From the NCBI GenBank assembly GCA_013397795.1, contig VZTJ01002480.1, positions 487,571 to 551,570 of the forward strand: 64,000 nucleotides of DNA. Direction: 5' to 3'. Below, piece by piece: positions 43,548 to 58,500 of the stretch. The DNA comes from Orthonyx spaldingii. Taxonomy: Eukaryota > Chordata > Aves > Passeriformes > Orthonychidae. How positions within the stretch are numbered: the stretch's first letter is position 1; every line of letters starts with the position of its first letter. Both the position numbers and the translations under genes were made by a program. The notes below the pieces were generated by a model. It was not told the origin of the DNA and made no database searches. It worked only from the letters and a program-made list of their open reading frames with translations.

Positions 43548-46500
43548 CCCAATGTGCTAGGAAGCAATAGTGACCTCAGAAGAGCTTGGACAGGACTTAG
43601 AGCATGTTGAAGTTTTGCAAAAGAAGTTTGAAGAGTTCCAGACAGACCTTGCAGCTCATGAAGAAAGAGTAAATGAAGTGAACCAGTTTGCTGGCAAACT
43701 TATCCAGGTAAGCATTTATGTGTGTTGAAAATCTGTCTTGGCAAGTCAGTTATCACAGCAAACATTTGTCTGTAACTTCACCTCTTTCCCCCCTGGTTAG
43801 GGGAAAATCTTTAAGCATTGCTTCAGAGGAGTGCTTGGTTATCTTCACCTTAAATGGTCACTATTTGATTCACTTGTTCTTCTGCTGAACAGTTTGAATA
43901 ACTGCCCCAGCTGGGAATGTTCCTGAAAATGTGGAGAGTACTGGTTACTAAGAGAAACTGTCATATTGGGCTTAAATGTATTTCCCTTAGACAAGGAGGT
44001 TTAATATCTCTTCTGGTTTGACATTTGGGGCCTGATCAAGGATGGAGACAGGGCAGGAAGTGTTTCCTTCCAAGGAAAAAGAAGATACTATTTATAGCCC
44101 TCTTCCCATGGACTAATTAGTATATAGGGAAACCACTACACGAGTATTGAATGTTTGCACAGTGAAATTTCAGGGAAACTATTGAATTAAGTGATCATCT
44201 GGAAAGGACAGTAATTATAAATTGATCGTTTGAAGACCAGCAGCGTTTTGTCAATGGATGTAAAACCAAAGAATATATGAAAACAGCATTTTTCCTTTGC
44301 TTGCCAGGAACAACACCCTGAAGAGGAACTGATAAAGTCCAAACAGGATGAAGTAAATGCAAGCTGGCAGCGTCTCAAGGGACTTGCCCTTCAGAGGCAA
44401 GGAAAACTCTTTGGGGCAGCTGAAGTTCAGCGTTTCAACAGGTAAGAGCTTGGCTGGATCTGCTGAGTGATGTAACCCTTGTGTGGGTGTTTAATGATGC
44501 ATTCAGCTGCACACAGTAGTATGAGAAGAGCTACTGTCTCCCATGGCTTTGCGTTGTTCTTCTGCATGACTTGTTGGATGAAGACCTCGTTGTTCTACAA
44601 TGACTTTAGAATCATCATTGTGATGGAGCTTTTCAGCACTTGGCAGTTCTGTTTGTTCCTGCTAATGGCAGTTTTGCTCTCCTTTCCTCTGAGGGCTTTT
44701 CCCCCCAATTCTGTCCTAGATGAACCTTAAATGGGGTGTGCTTTTTTTTTACTGGATGTCAGCCCAATTGTTCTGGAGGCTTCGAGCAATGTCTTCCTGT
44801 TCTCATCTCCATCTACAGCATTTTGAGATTTGCTGTAATTAAGTTGGAGAAGGGTCCAGAGTGGGAAATGGATCCACTCCACAACAGTGTGCAGTGGTGC
44901 TCTAATTCTTGGTTTGCATCTGGTGATAGCGGTGTTAATGTGCTTCAAAGTTTCTTGAGGTGCAAAGAAAGTCTATTTGTTTTCTAAAGGGTGTTTGTAG
45001 TTGGCTGCAGTGTTTATATATATGGGTTTGTATGCCAGTGCATCTGGCACACGTATGGGAGCTCATCCTGCTTTCTTGCTTTTTCCATACAAGACAAACT
45101 GTGCTGACAATGTGTGCTTTGTTTTGAAGGGATGTGGATGAAACAATCAGCTGGATTAAGGAGAAAGGGCAGTTGATGGCCTCAGATGATTTTGGCAGAG
45201 ACTTAGCCAGTGTGCAGGCATTACTGCGCAAGCATGAAGGCCTGGAGAGAGACCTGGCAGCTCTGGAAGATAAGGTACCCCTGCGAGATGTGTTTTACCT
45301 GCAGTTTAAACGAGGTAACCTGCTTGTGAAAGGCTGGAAGCTCACTCACGGTTTGTGCCTGGCTTTAGGTGAAGGCCCTGTGTGCAGAAGCTGACCGTTT
45401 GCAGCAGTCTCACCCAATCAATGCTTCCCAGATTCAAGTGAAACGGGAGGAGCTCATTGCCAACTGGGAACAGATCCGGACGCTGGCGGCAGAGAGGCAC
45501 GCCCGCCTCAACGACTCCTACAGGTGGGTCACTGCAGCAGGACAGTGCTGCTTCCCTCCTTGGTCACATTTGACAGAGGGCTCTTGGAAGGAGAAAGGGA
45601 AGAAAGGGGTGCCGTTTCCAAAATTTTGGGATGATTCTGGCGTTTTCGGAGCAATCTTGTTCATCAAATTCTATTTTACACTAACTTCTTGTAGCAAAAG
45701 AAATATTTATATGATTGAAAAATTACTGCAGCTTTTTGTCATTCTCTGAGTGTAGATCACTTATGAAAATAGACGCAGTGATGTTTTAGGACATTTGCTA
45801 TTTTTTCCATCTGAGTTGATATGTGCATTTTGAAGTACATTATCTTATTTTGTTTCAGTTTTGCTGGAAACAAAAAGCTTTTTTTAATACCTTTATTACA
45901 AATCTGTTGACTGTGGAGTGTTTAAGAGTCTCTGTGAAGACTGAAGTATGATATATTGTTTGATGTATTGTCTCAGACCAAATGAATTCCCTGTTTCTGT
46001 GGTAGTTCTTTGTTGCTGTGGGATTTATCTTCATAGTCTTGTGTCTTGTGTCTATACTCTCCAATTCTCTGAAACAGAACCTGTTAGATCATTGTTGAGA
46101 AGCCATACTAAAAACAAACTAATCCCAATATGGTGGTTAGTTTACATCCTTTCTGGTTTTGTTTTTCTGCCCTTCGTTCCCTCCCCCGATGTGGGATTTT
46201 TGGCAGCGGAGACCCACAGAAAGAATCTTTTCCTTTACCTTCCCTGCCATAGTCTCTTCAGAGCAATTAACAGCAAATGTAAAAGGGAAACAGAAACTGA
46301 TCACTTTTGCTGATAAGAGTTAAGCATATGCCAAAGGCAACAACTAAAGGCATTCTGGAAGGAATTTGAGGATTTGTTTGCTTGTTTTAAGGCTGAGGCA
46401 TGCGCAGTTGAAATTTTCTGTCAGTTCCCCTCTGCCCCCACACTGTCATGGTTGTGACAGAAGGAGCCCGGTGGATTATCTTGAGAACTATATTTTGATT

Positions 46501-49500
46501 TCTGTTGTCTTCAGTGTGTAATTAGGAATATTAGTTTTACTTAGAATATAAGTTATATGCAAAACATGTCTTTGAGATGTTGATTTAGAACCCAACGTTT
46601 TCATAACTTTAAAAGACTTCTTTTTTGATTGAAAGCATATTTAGTTATTTAATATTCTGAGCACATTTTTGTTCTGTTTTATTTGTATCTGAGGAACAGC
46701 TTTTATGTTTGTAACCCTTTCTTTGGGGAAATGGGAGGGAAACTCTGCAAATTAATTATTCCCAACTGTTTTTTCCTTTGCTTACCTTAAGGCTGCAGCG
46801 CTTTCTTGCGGACTTCCGAGACCTCACCAGCTGGGTGACTGAGATGAAGGCTCTGATAAATGCTGATGAACTTGCCAATGATGTGGCTGGGGCAGAAGCC
46901 CTTCTAGACAGACATCAGGAACATAAGGTAGAGTGGTTATACAGCCAAATCAAGTCAGCAGGCCTCTGATTTGTATGTCTAACACAGTCTCTGAGTCAGT
47001 GTTGTAGCACTGGAATGCTTTGATCATGCAACTAACACAGTACTAGATTGCTGTCCTGATTTAATATTTTTAAATTGTTTCTAGATGGTAGATATATACC
47101 AATTACTAAATATTTAAGAATGCTTATGATAATATTTTATAAAAAGTAGGCCTGATAGCAGCCAGTTGGATAACGACTGTTTTAGTTCTCCATCATGAGG
47201 AATTCCTATAACTAAGCAGAAAGAATACAGCTCAAATCAACTTCTAGTTTCATTTTAATGTAGGAATTTATACCCACCTTATGTGCGTTGTAAGGTAATT
47301 CTGACACTCTGTGCTAAGATAAATTTGGTAACAGCTTTTTCACATGTCCTTCCATAGGGAGAAATTGATGCCCATGAAGACAGCTTCAAATCTGCTGATG
47401 AGTCAGGCCAGGCTTTGCTCTCTGCTGGGCACTACGCTTCTGATGAAGTTAAAGAAAAGGTAAGTTGAGAGCAAGAGCTCCTAGAAGAATTTTGTCTCTT
47501 TTTTCTGTGTCCCTTAATTTAAAAGGATGATCACATCAGGAACTGGAGGTTTCATTCTTTACAAAGGAGGTCATTTTCCATTCAGTGCTAAGCACTTTTT
47601 TAGAGTCACAGTATGATTTTGAGATGGAAGTGAGCTAGAGCATTAAATAAAATTGTTATATATTCCTCTTCCCAATCGATTAGCTGACCATCCTCTCAGA
47701 TGAAAGGTCTGCCTTGCTGGAGCTGTGGGAGCTTCGCAGACAGCAGTACGAGCAGTGCATGGACCTGCAGCTTTTCTACAGAGATACTGAACAAGTTGAC
47801 AACTGGATGAGCAAACAAGAAGTGAGTGCATATCTTTGAATTCTCCAGATATCGTGGACTTTGATTTCTGGGTAGTCTTCTGTAGGCTTAAGCAATTGGT
47901 ATTGCCTACTGGCAGTGCCGTGAACACCCACTAGTGCGTGGGTGCTGTGCAGAGTTATTTATCTGACTACCTGAAATGGCTGTTTCCATCTAATGATGAA
48001 ACTGTGAGCTGTGGCAAGTGGGCTTGACTTGGCTTTTGTGTGTGTTAACTCTTGTAAAATGCTGGTTGAATAAGAAGCTGAAAAGAATTATTGGCTGTTA
48101 GAAGCATAAAGCAAACACCATCCCAGTATGTAATCTTTTACCTTTCAGTAATAACATATGGCAGGAAATATCCTTGGCTGTTCTTGAGCTCACTCAGAGC
48201 AGCTGTGTATGGAAATATAAAAATGTGTTTGTGTCCTTACTTCAGGCATTTCTGCTGAATGAAGACCTTGGTGATTCTCTGGACAGTGTGGAGGCTCTTC
48301 TAAAGAAGCATGAAGACTTTGAGAAATCCCTAAGTGCCCAAGAGGAGAAAATCACAGTAAGACATTGACATTAGGTCACCCTAAATGGACAAGAAGTGAA
48401 ATGAGGGTGCTTATTGACTGGGGAGGAGACATTGCTGGAGGGTGGTAACAGATGGTGTTTCCTTTGCAGAACGATTCTCTGTTATGTGGGATATATTAGC
48501 CCTAAATAACTGGTATTGTCTCTAAAATGGAAAATAATGGAAAAGGTGTGGGATAGGGCTTGATTTCTGTCTCAGAGCTGGGTAACCTGGTGCTGCCTTA
48601 TCATACGAGCACACAGGTGGATGAAGATTTGTTGAAAACCTGCACTCTTCCACATGGAGAGGATGAGGGTACAGAGAGGAAAGGTGTAAGGATAGATCTG
48701 CTAATGGCTTTCTATCAGTTTTACTGTGATAAACTTTGGGGAATTGATATACTAAGCAAATTTGCACAAATAATTCCTCTTACACCAAATAAATGGAAAC
48801 TTGTTTTCCCTCTAGGCATTAGATGAGTTTGCTACTAAATTGATTCAGAACAACCACTATGCCATGGACGATGTTGCTACACGCAGAGATGCTGTAAGTA
48901 TCCAAAATACATTTGGACTGTAGACTTAAAATCTTGTTCTCCTTTATTATGTTACATGGTATGACTTCAATATAGGTTAAGTCAGTGGAGCTGTCCCAAG
49001 AGGGGTACTGTGGTGGTTCTTACAGGCTTGAAGAATTTAGAAACCTTTTACTTTTTTTTTTTTCAGCTGCTGAGCCGCCGAAATGCCCTTCATGAAAGAG
49101 CCATGTGCCGCCGCGCTCAGCTGGCGGATTCTTTCCATCTGCAGCAGTTTTTCCGAGATTCTGATGAGCTCAAGAGCTGGGTTAATGAAAAGATGAAAAC
49201 TGCAACTGATGAGGCCTACAAGGTAAACACAAAGATGAATGGTAGAATGCTTTTAAGGCAGTACTGGGCTTAATGTAATCAGTCTAATGATATGAAGCAA
49301 TGTCAGCCAAAATGTTGCTGATAGTCAGTGGTATTAATGACAACAAGAGGAATTGTAATTTCTTCCTGACCCCAAGGGGCATTTTCCCATCATGCTGTAA
49401 TCATGCCTATCCAATAGCTTAAGAATTCTCATTTAAGGCATATTTTTGGCACCAAATCCTCTGGTGACACCATGGCATGTCTACAAAAATAGTCCAATTT

Positions 49501-52500
49501 CAAAACTTTTTCAGAGACCTTTGGGTACTGATTTTGTATTGAAATGTTCTATTTCTTTCTTCTTCTGTAGGATCCATCAAACTTGCAAGGTAAAGTTCAG
49601 AAACACCAGGCTTTTGAAGCAGAGCTGTCTGCTAACCAGAGTCGAATTGATGCCCTGGAGAAAGCTGGCCAGAAGCTGATTGATGTCAAGCACTACGCGT
49701 CCAATGAGGTGGCAACTCGCATGAATGAAGTCATCAGCTTGTGGAAGAAACTTCTGGAGGCCACTGAGCTCAAAGGTACGACTTGCTCAGACAAATATGG
49801 GCAAATTTCTAGAGAGTTTAGCTGGGAGAAGACAGGAAATGAGTTAACTTCAGTTTCCACTTCACTTACCTTGTCCTGTTCTCCTCTTGCCCGTCTCACT
49901 CAGGTATAAAACTGCGAGAAGCCAATCAGCAGCAGCAGTTTAATCGCAATGTGGAGGACATTGAGCTCTGGCTGTATGAAGTAGAAGGACACTTGGCTTC
50001 TGATGATTATGGAAAAGATCTTACTAATGTTCAGAATCTTCAGAAGAAACATGCCCTGCTAGAGGCAGATGTTGCTGCCCATCAGGTAAGGAAAATAATT
50101 TTTATTCCTGCCTTTTCAGATCTGCTCACTCATAAGATGGTATTTTGAAATATGCTCAGTCAAAGACTTTAGCAGGTCTGGTTTTTTTTATAATTTTTTT
50201 AGCTTTGAGTTTTACAGTTTGCTTATCAAAAGTAGTTTTGAACTGAAACATAACTTGTATGTCTCTAAGAATAATATCTTTATGACTTTAATAGAAATGA
50301 GCTTCTCAGACACTTCAGCCACCTCACAGAAATTCTGACCTAATGCTATTGCTGGATCAATTTTAGGATCGGATAGATGGCATTACCATCCAGGCACGCC
50401 AGTTCCAAGAGGCTGGGCACTTTGATGCTGACAATATTAAGAAGAAACAAGAAGCTTTAGTGGCTCGTTATGAAGCTCTGAAGGACCCCATGGTAGCTCG
50501 CAAGCAGAAACTCGCAGATTCTCTTCGCCTGCAGCAGCTTTTCCGTGACATTGAGGATGAAGAGACCTGGATTAGGGAGAAAGAACCTATTGCAGCTTCA
50601 ACAAACCGAGGTTGGTCCATCCTGGTATCTCTAGGATTTAGATATCAGAACTGCTCTGTTATAAATTCTATCTTTATAGAACATTCCCTGAAAATTTCCT
50701 GTTTGGTGTAATTAGCATTGCTCAGAGTTACATATTTGCCATGGCCCCTGGGTCTCTCTTTTGTATATGTAACTCCAGTGGTAACTTAGTTTCCATAGTG
50801 CTCTGTGTTTATTGTTAGAGTTCTCCCTCTGCAAGCTGTGTAGCACTGGCTGCAACTGCCTTGAAATTTTTGTTTCAGCTAGTGACTGATATAGCTGATT
50901 AATTATTTTGTATCTTTCAGGCAAGGACTTAATTGGTGTCCAGAATCTGCTAAAGAAGCACCAGGCTTTGCAGGCAGAAATTGCAGGCCACGAGCCTCGC
51001 ATTAAAGCAGTCACACAAAAGGGAAATGCTATGGTGGAAGAAGGTATGTCTCAATATTTTTTAACTCTGGCACAGTTTTTTGTTCTCTGGCCCAGCACAG
51101 TTAAGATTATTGCCTGTTTTCATCCTGACAACAGACAGGTACCTGCTAGCAGGATGAACTCCTGGTCATCCTTTCACCTGACAATAAAAATAGGTTTCTT
51201 GGTGGGAACCTGTTGTAATTTTCAAAAATGTCCATCTACTCTTGATGAACACTTACTTAGCAATTTTGTGCCTATTGTATTTAGTCTCTGTAATTAAATC
51301 TGTTAAAGGGTTCTAGCAGAGGTACATAATCATGATTTGAGAGAATTCTCTACAAAGACAGTAATTCCTGCTTTTAAATAAATATGCATATTTATTTCTG
51401 ACTGGGGGTTTTAAAAGGAAAATAAATTTTTAAAAAAATGCTGCTGATCTGAAATAATATTTGTTTGCTGCCAGAACTCTGGAAACAGATGATCTTTCCT
51501 GTTTCATCATTGAGAAATGTTATATTGTGGCTTGTTTTATTCCTAATGATTAAGATATCCTAGTACAGCTTGATTGACAGGTTCAGTGTTTTCCAGTCTG
51601 AGGCAAAAGGACCATCTGAGTTATGTTTTTATTCTAGTCTGAAAAGGCGTTAAAATGGTCTAATTTCTGTGACTTTGAAGAACTATGAGAAATCTTTTAA
51701 CGGGTCTTGGTTTTGTCTGCTGAAGTCCTTTGGTTCCCTTTGCTTCTGTTCCGTAGGACACTTTGCAGCTGAGGATGTGAAAATCAAACTGAACGAGCTA
51801 AACCAGAAGTGGGACTCTCTGAAAGCCAAAGCATCTCAGCGTCGACAGGACCTGGAGGATTCCCTGCAGGCTCAGCAGTACTTTGCTGACGCTAATGAGG
51901 CCGAATCTTGGATGAGGGAAAAGGAGCCCATTGTAGGCAGTACAGACTATGGGAAAGATGAAGACTCTGCTGAGGTATTTGAGATTCTTGTTTAAATCAA
52001 TTTTGTATAAATACAGCGAGGATTTGTCTAGTGGTAAAAAGATAAGCTCTGATAATTCTGGGATTCTTAACAAAGAAGATGCTTGCATTGAGCAAGATTT
52101 TGGCTCTTAGCCAAAGGTGACAATTTTTCCTGTGTCTTAGTTGTTATTGCACATGAAATTCTGCTGCTCAGTATATTAAACCAACTGTGAGGGAGCTTTA
52201 CCTCTGTATTCACTCTTTTATGGGTTTTGTTTTTTTAAGTATAATGAAAATAATATCAGCAAATTCCTCATGGGATGAGTATTTCATTATGAGTCTGCTT
52301 TTCAGCAGTTCATTAGTCTGGAAGTAATTTTTTTGTCTGGAGTTGTTTTATTGGTATCATTCTGCAGTCAAACACCACATCCCAGGCAGTGCTGACTGAC
52401 ATTTTATCAACATGAAGTGCAGTTTAAAGACACACTTTAAACTTACTCCATATCACTCTGGAAACAGTTATTTCTAGTCAGAACAAAAGAATGTTGCTGA

Positions 52501-55500
52501 GACAAGGCAGAGGCAGAGCACCAGAAGCATTAGGACCACTATCTAGCCTGTGAATAAATAGAAGTGATTATTCCCGTGAGAGTCACAAGGCTGGCAGCTC
52601 TGAAAAGCCCACATTGCCTGTCAGTGGAGTCAAAGTATATATTTTAGGCAGAGGCATATTTGTAAAATGCTAAGGTGTGCATGTTGTCTTTGTCATCCAC
52701 TTTCAGGCTCTTTTGAAGAAACATGAAGCTTTGATGTCTGATCTCTCTGCTTATGGCAGCAGCATCCAGGCATTGAGGGAACAGGCCCAGTCATGCAGGG
52801 TAAGGAAAGATGCTAATCGTGTACCTAAAATTCATGGGTCAGCAAAAGGTAAAAACAAAGCTCAATAACAGTTGTTGGTTTTGAGAGGTTATTGCAGACT
52901 GTGCTTGATCTTCTCAAAAAAATTAGCAGTTTGTTTTTATAATCATAATACAGCTGTGTTGTTTTGAAATAAAACAATTTAATGTGGTGGTTTTCAGAGT
53001 TTGAGCCCAGACAACACCTAAACTGACTCTACAGTAGCTTTAACTAAGGCTAAAGTCTATTCCAGGACAACTACATTGATTATAATAAACATGGAACAGC
53101 TCATTTTTTCTTGTGCTCTTTTTTTTTAGCAACAAGTTGCTCCCACAGATGATGAAACTGGAAAAGAGCTCGTTCTGGCACTCTATGACTACCAGGAGAA
53201 GAGTCCCCGGGAGGTGACAATGAAGAAGGGAGATATTCTCACCTTACTCAACAGCACCAACAAGGTGGGCTCTGGCCTCCTGCTTTGCTGCTCTGCTTGG
53301 CTCCCTCAGTGCTGTGTGTTTTGTTTGGTTTTGGCACATTTAGCCCATGTCCCCATTCAGCACTTCAGCTGAACCTCTTCACTTCATTTCCATCACTCCT
53401 TTACAGCTGCCAACTTTTCCAAGACAGGGCACACATCTGTGGGAACTTTAATTCCCTGATGTGGAGGAATTTTTGGACAAATACAAGGGGAGACATGGGA
53501 GTAAGATCTCTGTCTTCAAAAGACTGTTTGTTTGAAAGTATCTCCATAACAAGAGCAAACTGTTGGGAGCATCAGTGATTTCCTTGTGTTAATAGAAGTC
53601 TGTGATTTGCAGCATTCAGTTCTTTACGCTTGATGACAGCCTCACAGTGGTTGCTTTGTGGTTTTTTTTCTTCCAGGACTGGTGGAAGGTGGAAGTCAAT
53701 GACCGTCAGGGATTTGTACCAGCTGCCTATGTGAAAAAACTGGATCCTGCCCAGTCTGCATCCCGAGAGAACCTTCTGGAGGAGCAAGGCAGCATAGCCC
53801 TGCGACAGGAGCAAATCGACAACCAGTAAGATCTAACTGATGAGATATGACACCACCAGCATTAGCTGGCTTGGCCTTTGCCTCACAGATGCCACCAGCT
53901 TAGGTTAATGCTTCTTACACTAGGGAGTAATTAATTGGAGCAAAACAAGGGGCTCCTTTACCAGAGGCACCAGACTTAGTTGTTTTATTCTTACTCTAGA
54001 TTTTCTTGTTGCTTTTCCCATTTTTAACTGTTAAACTCATGACATGAGCTCAACTTACTGTCTGACTTGAGTATTTTATGTGTTCCTTTTGTTGTTGTTC
54101 CTAACTACTTAAACTTGTTTGTGAGTTATATATGTCCTAAGCAGCTCTTGTATATGTAATTGTCACTTCTTAATGTGTGATCTGTTTGAAAAGCTTTCTT
54201 AAATTTGATTCCATAAAGTACAGTGCTCTCCCTATACCGGGCTGCCTCTGGAGGTGCCCTCCTTATGAGCTGGAGCTACTTTGCTTCCAGCTCACCACTT
54301 TTTTTCCTGAAATGTGGTGTCAATATTTGTTGCCATTATAGGAGCTAAAATGTGTCCCCCCTCTTCTTTTTCAATTTTTATCATCTCTTTCAAAAGAGCA
54401 ATATATCGTTGCAAACAGAAAACTGCAGGGCTGCTTGGTAAAGACCTTCTTAAAGCACATGGTGGCTGGAGATTAATTCAGGCAAGGGCTGTGGGTGATA
54501 GCTGTGAGTGCTGGCTCATCTTATCAAGCCACTTGGAAGCCAAAGCTGAAAGTTTTCTGTGTACTCCCATCTGTTTGTGCAGCTACGCTGTCGTTTTGCC
54601 TGAGAATTTCCTCCCACTCGTTGTGTTGAGTCATCAGTTATTACAGTGCCATGCAATAATTACTAGTCTTAGCTCTAGAATTAAAAAATTAAAATAAAAT
54701 CACACAAAAAAACCCCTGCCGACCCATAATAAAAAACTTCTTACCAGCACAAAGAAAAGATGCTGGAAAATTGTGCACATTGGTCAGAATTTTAATAATA
54801 TAATTCCCTCCATGGGTTTGCATGTGGCTTTTAGTAACTAGAAGAGGGTGCCTTATTTTAGAGCTGAGGGGACCTTTTAGTTTCCAATCACATGGCACAA
54901 TAATCAGGGAATGGGGAGACCTTATAGAGAGAGCTCAACTGTACTGCTGAGGTTTCCTTACGTGAATTGTACTCCTGGTCTGATTTGCTTTGTTTGCTTC
55001 TGAACAACACCTGATTTTCTCCATTTAAATGTGAACTCTTACCCATCTCCTACCACAGACCAGCCATGGATGGAGCTGCTGCTTTCATTATTTTTGTTAA
55101 TCTGACTAATTTTTCGCATGCATTTGCTGTGCTCCCTGTCTGTGCAGGACTCTCATAACTAAGGAGGTCGGCAGTGTATCTCTGCGTATGAAACAGGTCG
55201 AAGAACTGTGAGTAGGATTAGCCCTTTCCTAAACCATGCTGTCTCCACACTGTCACTGTTCATCCTCCCTTTGTTCCTTTCTTTGGGAAAGCTGCTCCAA
55301 AGAGACACGAAGGAGGCAATTGCTGCAATGAGAATTAGTTTAGATGAGTGGTGATGGTTTGTGTTTCCTCTGTTCCTCACAACTAGCTGCTTATCTTGCT
55401 GGGCACCTCTGTGCTGCTAAATTGGTTCAGGTTTATTCCATCACGCTGGTTTTGCTTACCAAAGAGGCTTTAGGGTTATATCTTGACTGCTCTCCTTAAA

Positions 55501-58500
55501 AAGCATCTCATGCATTTTTTGAGGTGCAGATAGAAATATTAGTTTGTTTCTGTAAATATATATAAAATACATCTACCAAGTATTGCATCACATGGGAATG
55601 TCTTAAGAGTTTGGGAAGAGTGAGGCTGTCATGGTTTCTCATATAAAGTAACATTCATGCTGGGTAGTCCAAAAACATTATATAGGGTGGTTATTTCTTA
55701 ATTTTAACATTAACTAAAATTTGTGTTCATGTCTCCTGGAAAAGAAACCAAGTTTGCATTATACTGGTGGAAGCTGCTGGGAAATCCAAAGCCATAATGT
55801 TCATTGGCTGTGCCTGTCTTTTCACAGCACATGTATTTCTTTGAGAATTAGAAGTGAAACTTTTATGTAAATCTCTCAAGTGTTGCAAAGCAACTCTGAG
55901 GTAGGGTCTGCTTCTAAAGGAGTTTTGCCCCAGATTCTCTATGAGCTTTGCAAGTATTTAATATATAACATTTACTGAGGCAAATAGCTGCAGTTAGGGC
56001 AGGCTTCAAGACAGTGTTTTCCTTAAGTCAGAGTAGAAAGTTTTTATTGAAACTTAATGTGAAAGATTTCTAGTTCCTTTCTACCCAGTGTTAAACTGCA
56101 GTAAATAGGAAGCCACAAAGTCTCTGCTTCCATGGAAGGAGAGCTGATTTATCAGTCTGGTATATAGACATTACAGCCCAGGATACTGAGGATTTTTTTC
56201 AGGAGACTTTGTCATCTCTGAGCTGTTGGTTAGGAAAATGCTCCAGGATTGAACTCCTCAAGCTGGGAGGTTTTAACTGCTCAGTAAGTGCCCTTGTGCT
56301 TCAGGGTGGGAAATGAAAACATCCCCATTTGAGGCCCCTGGAGGTACCTCAGCAGTGTCTGGTATTGTTTGATTTAATAACACAAGAAGGAATATGGCTT
56401 AATAATGAGTCTGTTGCTGCTGCTGATCACTGTGGTAGACCAATTTCCAAACTGATTCAGGACATAAAAAACCCTTCCAGATGCAGCTAAAATGTCTCAT
56501 CTTCTGGAAGACTTAAAATAAAATAACAGTAAGAATGCCAATTAAGAGTGTGGCTTTTCTGAATGCAGGTTTTTAAAAAATAGGCATTATGCATTACTAG
56601 AGAGATTTGTAACTCAGTGTCAGTGACTGCAAAATGGCTCTTGGCTTTTTTCAGCAATAGCTTGGGAAAGGTCTTGTAGGATCATCTGTGTCTAGATGAT
56701 TGCAAGGTGGTTTTAAATAACTGGCTGGTCTTAAGAGGTTTTTTTGCCTATGCAGACCAATTTAAACATTTTGGAGGTTTCACTTTGTGTCTATTCTAAT
56801 GTAAATAACCAGTAATGTCACTGATGTTGAGAATTCCACAGATCCAAAACATTAAATGAGTTTCATGGATTTCCCAGTTGAATATAGGTGTGTTATCAAA
56901 GATATACACCTTGCTATAAACATTCAGCAGATTTTGCACTGAAAAATGGCTAGTGAAGATGTTTGTGTCCTAAAGCTGGGAGGCTGGTGGATTTTAATAA
57001 TCTGATGGCAAACTTGATGTACTCCAGGAAAATACCTCTTGGCAAGTAGGAGCCTATGGAGTCATTCCTGCCCTGCAGTGATACTGTGGTTTAAGAGCCT
57101 ACCCCAGCCTAGGCTGTGATTTGGGTTTGCATTTGCCCAGTGAGGTGTTGCATGTGGGAGTTTCTGGTTTGGTGTGCAATCCCTGTGGAGGAGAGACATG
57201 GACAGTCTTCATTCCCTACTACACGAGTGGCTCATCCTGTAACCGAACAGGGCATAACTTCAGGGGTGCCCCATTTTGGGGACCCCAGTACGTGGGAAAT
57301 TCCTGTGATTGGACTCAGTTCCATCTGACTGTTCCCTGCTTTCCTTTCCTGCTTGTCCCAGGTATCACTCTCTCCTGGAACTGGGAGAAAAACGTAAAGG
57401 CATGTTGGAAAAAAGCTGCAAGAAGTTCATGCTTTTCCGTGAAGCCAACGAGCTCCAGCAGTGGATCAATGAGAAGGAAGCAGCACTCACCAGTGAGGAA
57501 GTGGGTGCTGATCTGGAGCAGGTGGAGGTGCTGCAGAAGAAATTTGATGATTTTCAGAAGGTATGTTGTGATGCTACATAATTTGTGTGTTAATTTTGGC
57601 CTTTCCCTTCAGGCTTTCTGATCATGTATCCATGACAATTCTTCATAGCTGAGTAGGAAACATGGCTTTGATTGGATATAAAAGGTCCATAAAAGGTATA
57701 TATGAATTCTTTATTTCATTTTGTGAGGATAGAGAGAATCCCATGTTCAAGTGTCTTCAGTTTGATCACATTCCCCAGGTTGCTCCATGCTTCCCAGAGA
57801 GCTGAAACTCTCTTTCAACACTTTGCAGTATAAAATCTGCCAAACTTTGGAGGAATTACAGTTTGTGTAAAGCATAACCTTCAGTTCAGCTATTCGTGTT
57901 GAAAGGAAAGAGGCATTTTGGTTTCCATTTGTAGAGTTATTTTTCTGAGATATGGGGGGCAAAAAAATCTGGCAGCTGGGATTCCCTGGCACAGGCTGTT
58001 TGGGAACTCAGGGTCACTGTGCTCTATTCCTGCTGTTCACACCCTGGGCACTCCTGGTGAGCCACCTTGTTCCACATGTTTTGCTTGGGTGAATGTTAAT
58101 GCTGGGATATTTCCTTGTTCTGAGTAGGATCTGAAAGCCAACGAGTCACGCCTGAAGGACATAAACAAGGTTGCAAAGGACCTGGAGTCAGAAGGGCTGA
58201 TGGCAGATGAAGTACAAGCAGTACAGCAACAGGTGCTCTTTTTCTCTGCCTTAATCTAATCTAAGAAGCAAAAGATTTCCCTCCTTTCTTTTGTCTGTTG
58301 TCTTTGCCTGGCATTGCAAGATTCAGGCTCTTCTCTAGTGTGGCCATCCCAAGAAGACCATTAGAATTATATTTTTTAATAATGCTAGAGCAAATTGCAG
58401 CATCTAGGGCTTTTTCCTTTCTTTTTTTAGGAATGGAAAGTCTTTACAATAATATTAAAAGTCATGGAGAATCCATGCATTAACTTTGCTTCATACAAAT

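Noticed and set aside
57121..57621. 166-codon open frame overlapping SPTAN1 coding exon 23
   Set aside because: It is an out-of-frame shadow of the real exon, which is confirmed by spectrin homology in the other frame.
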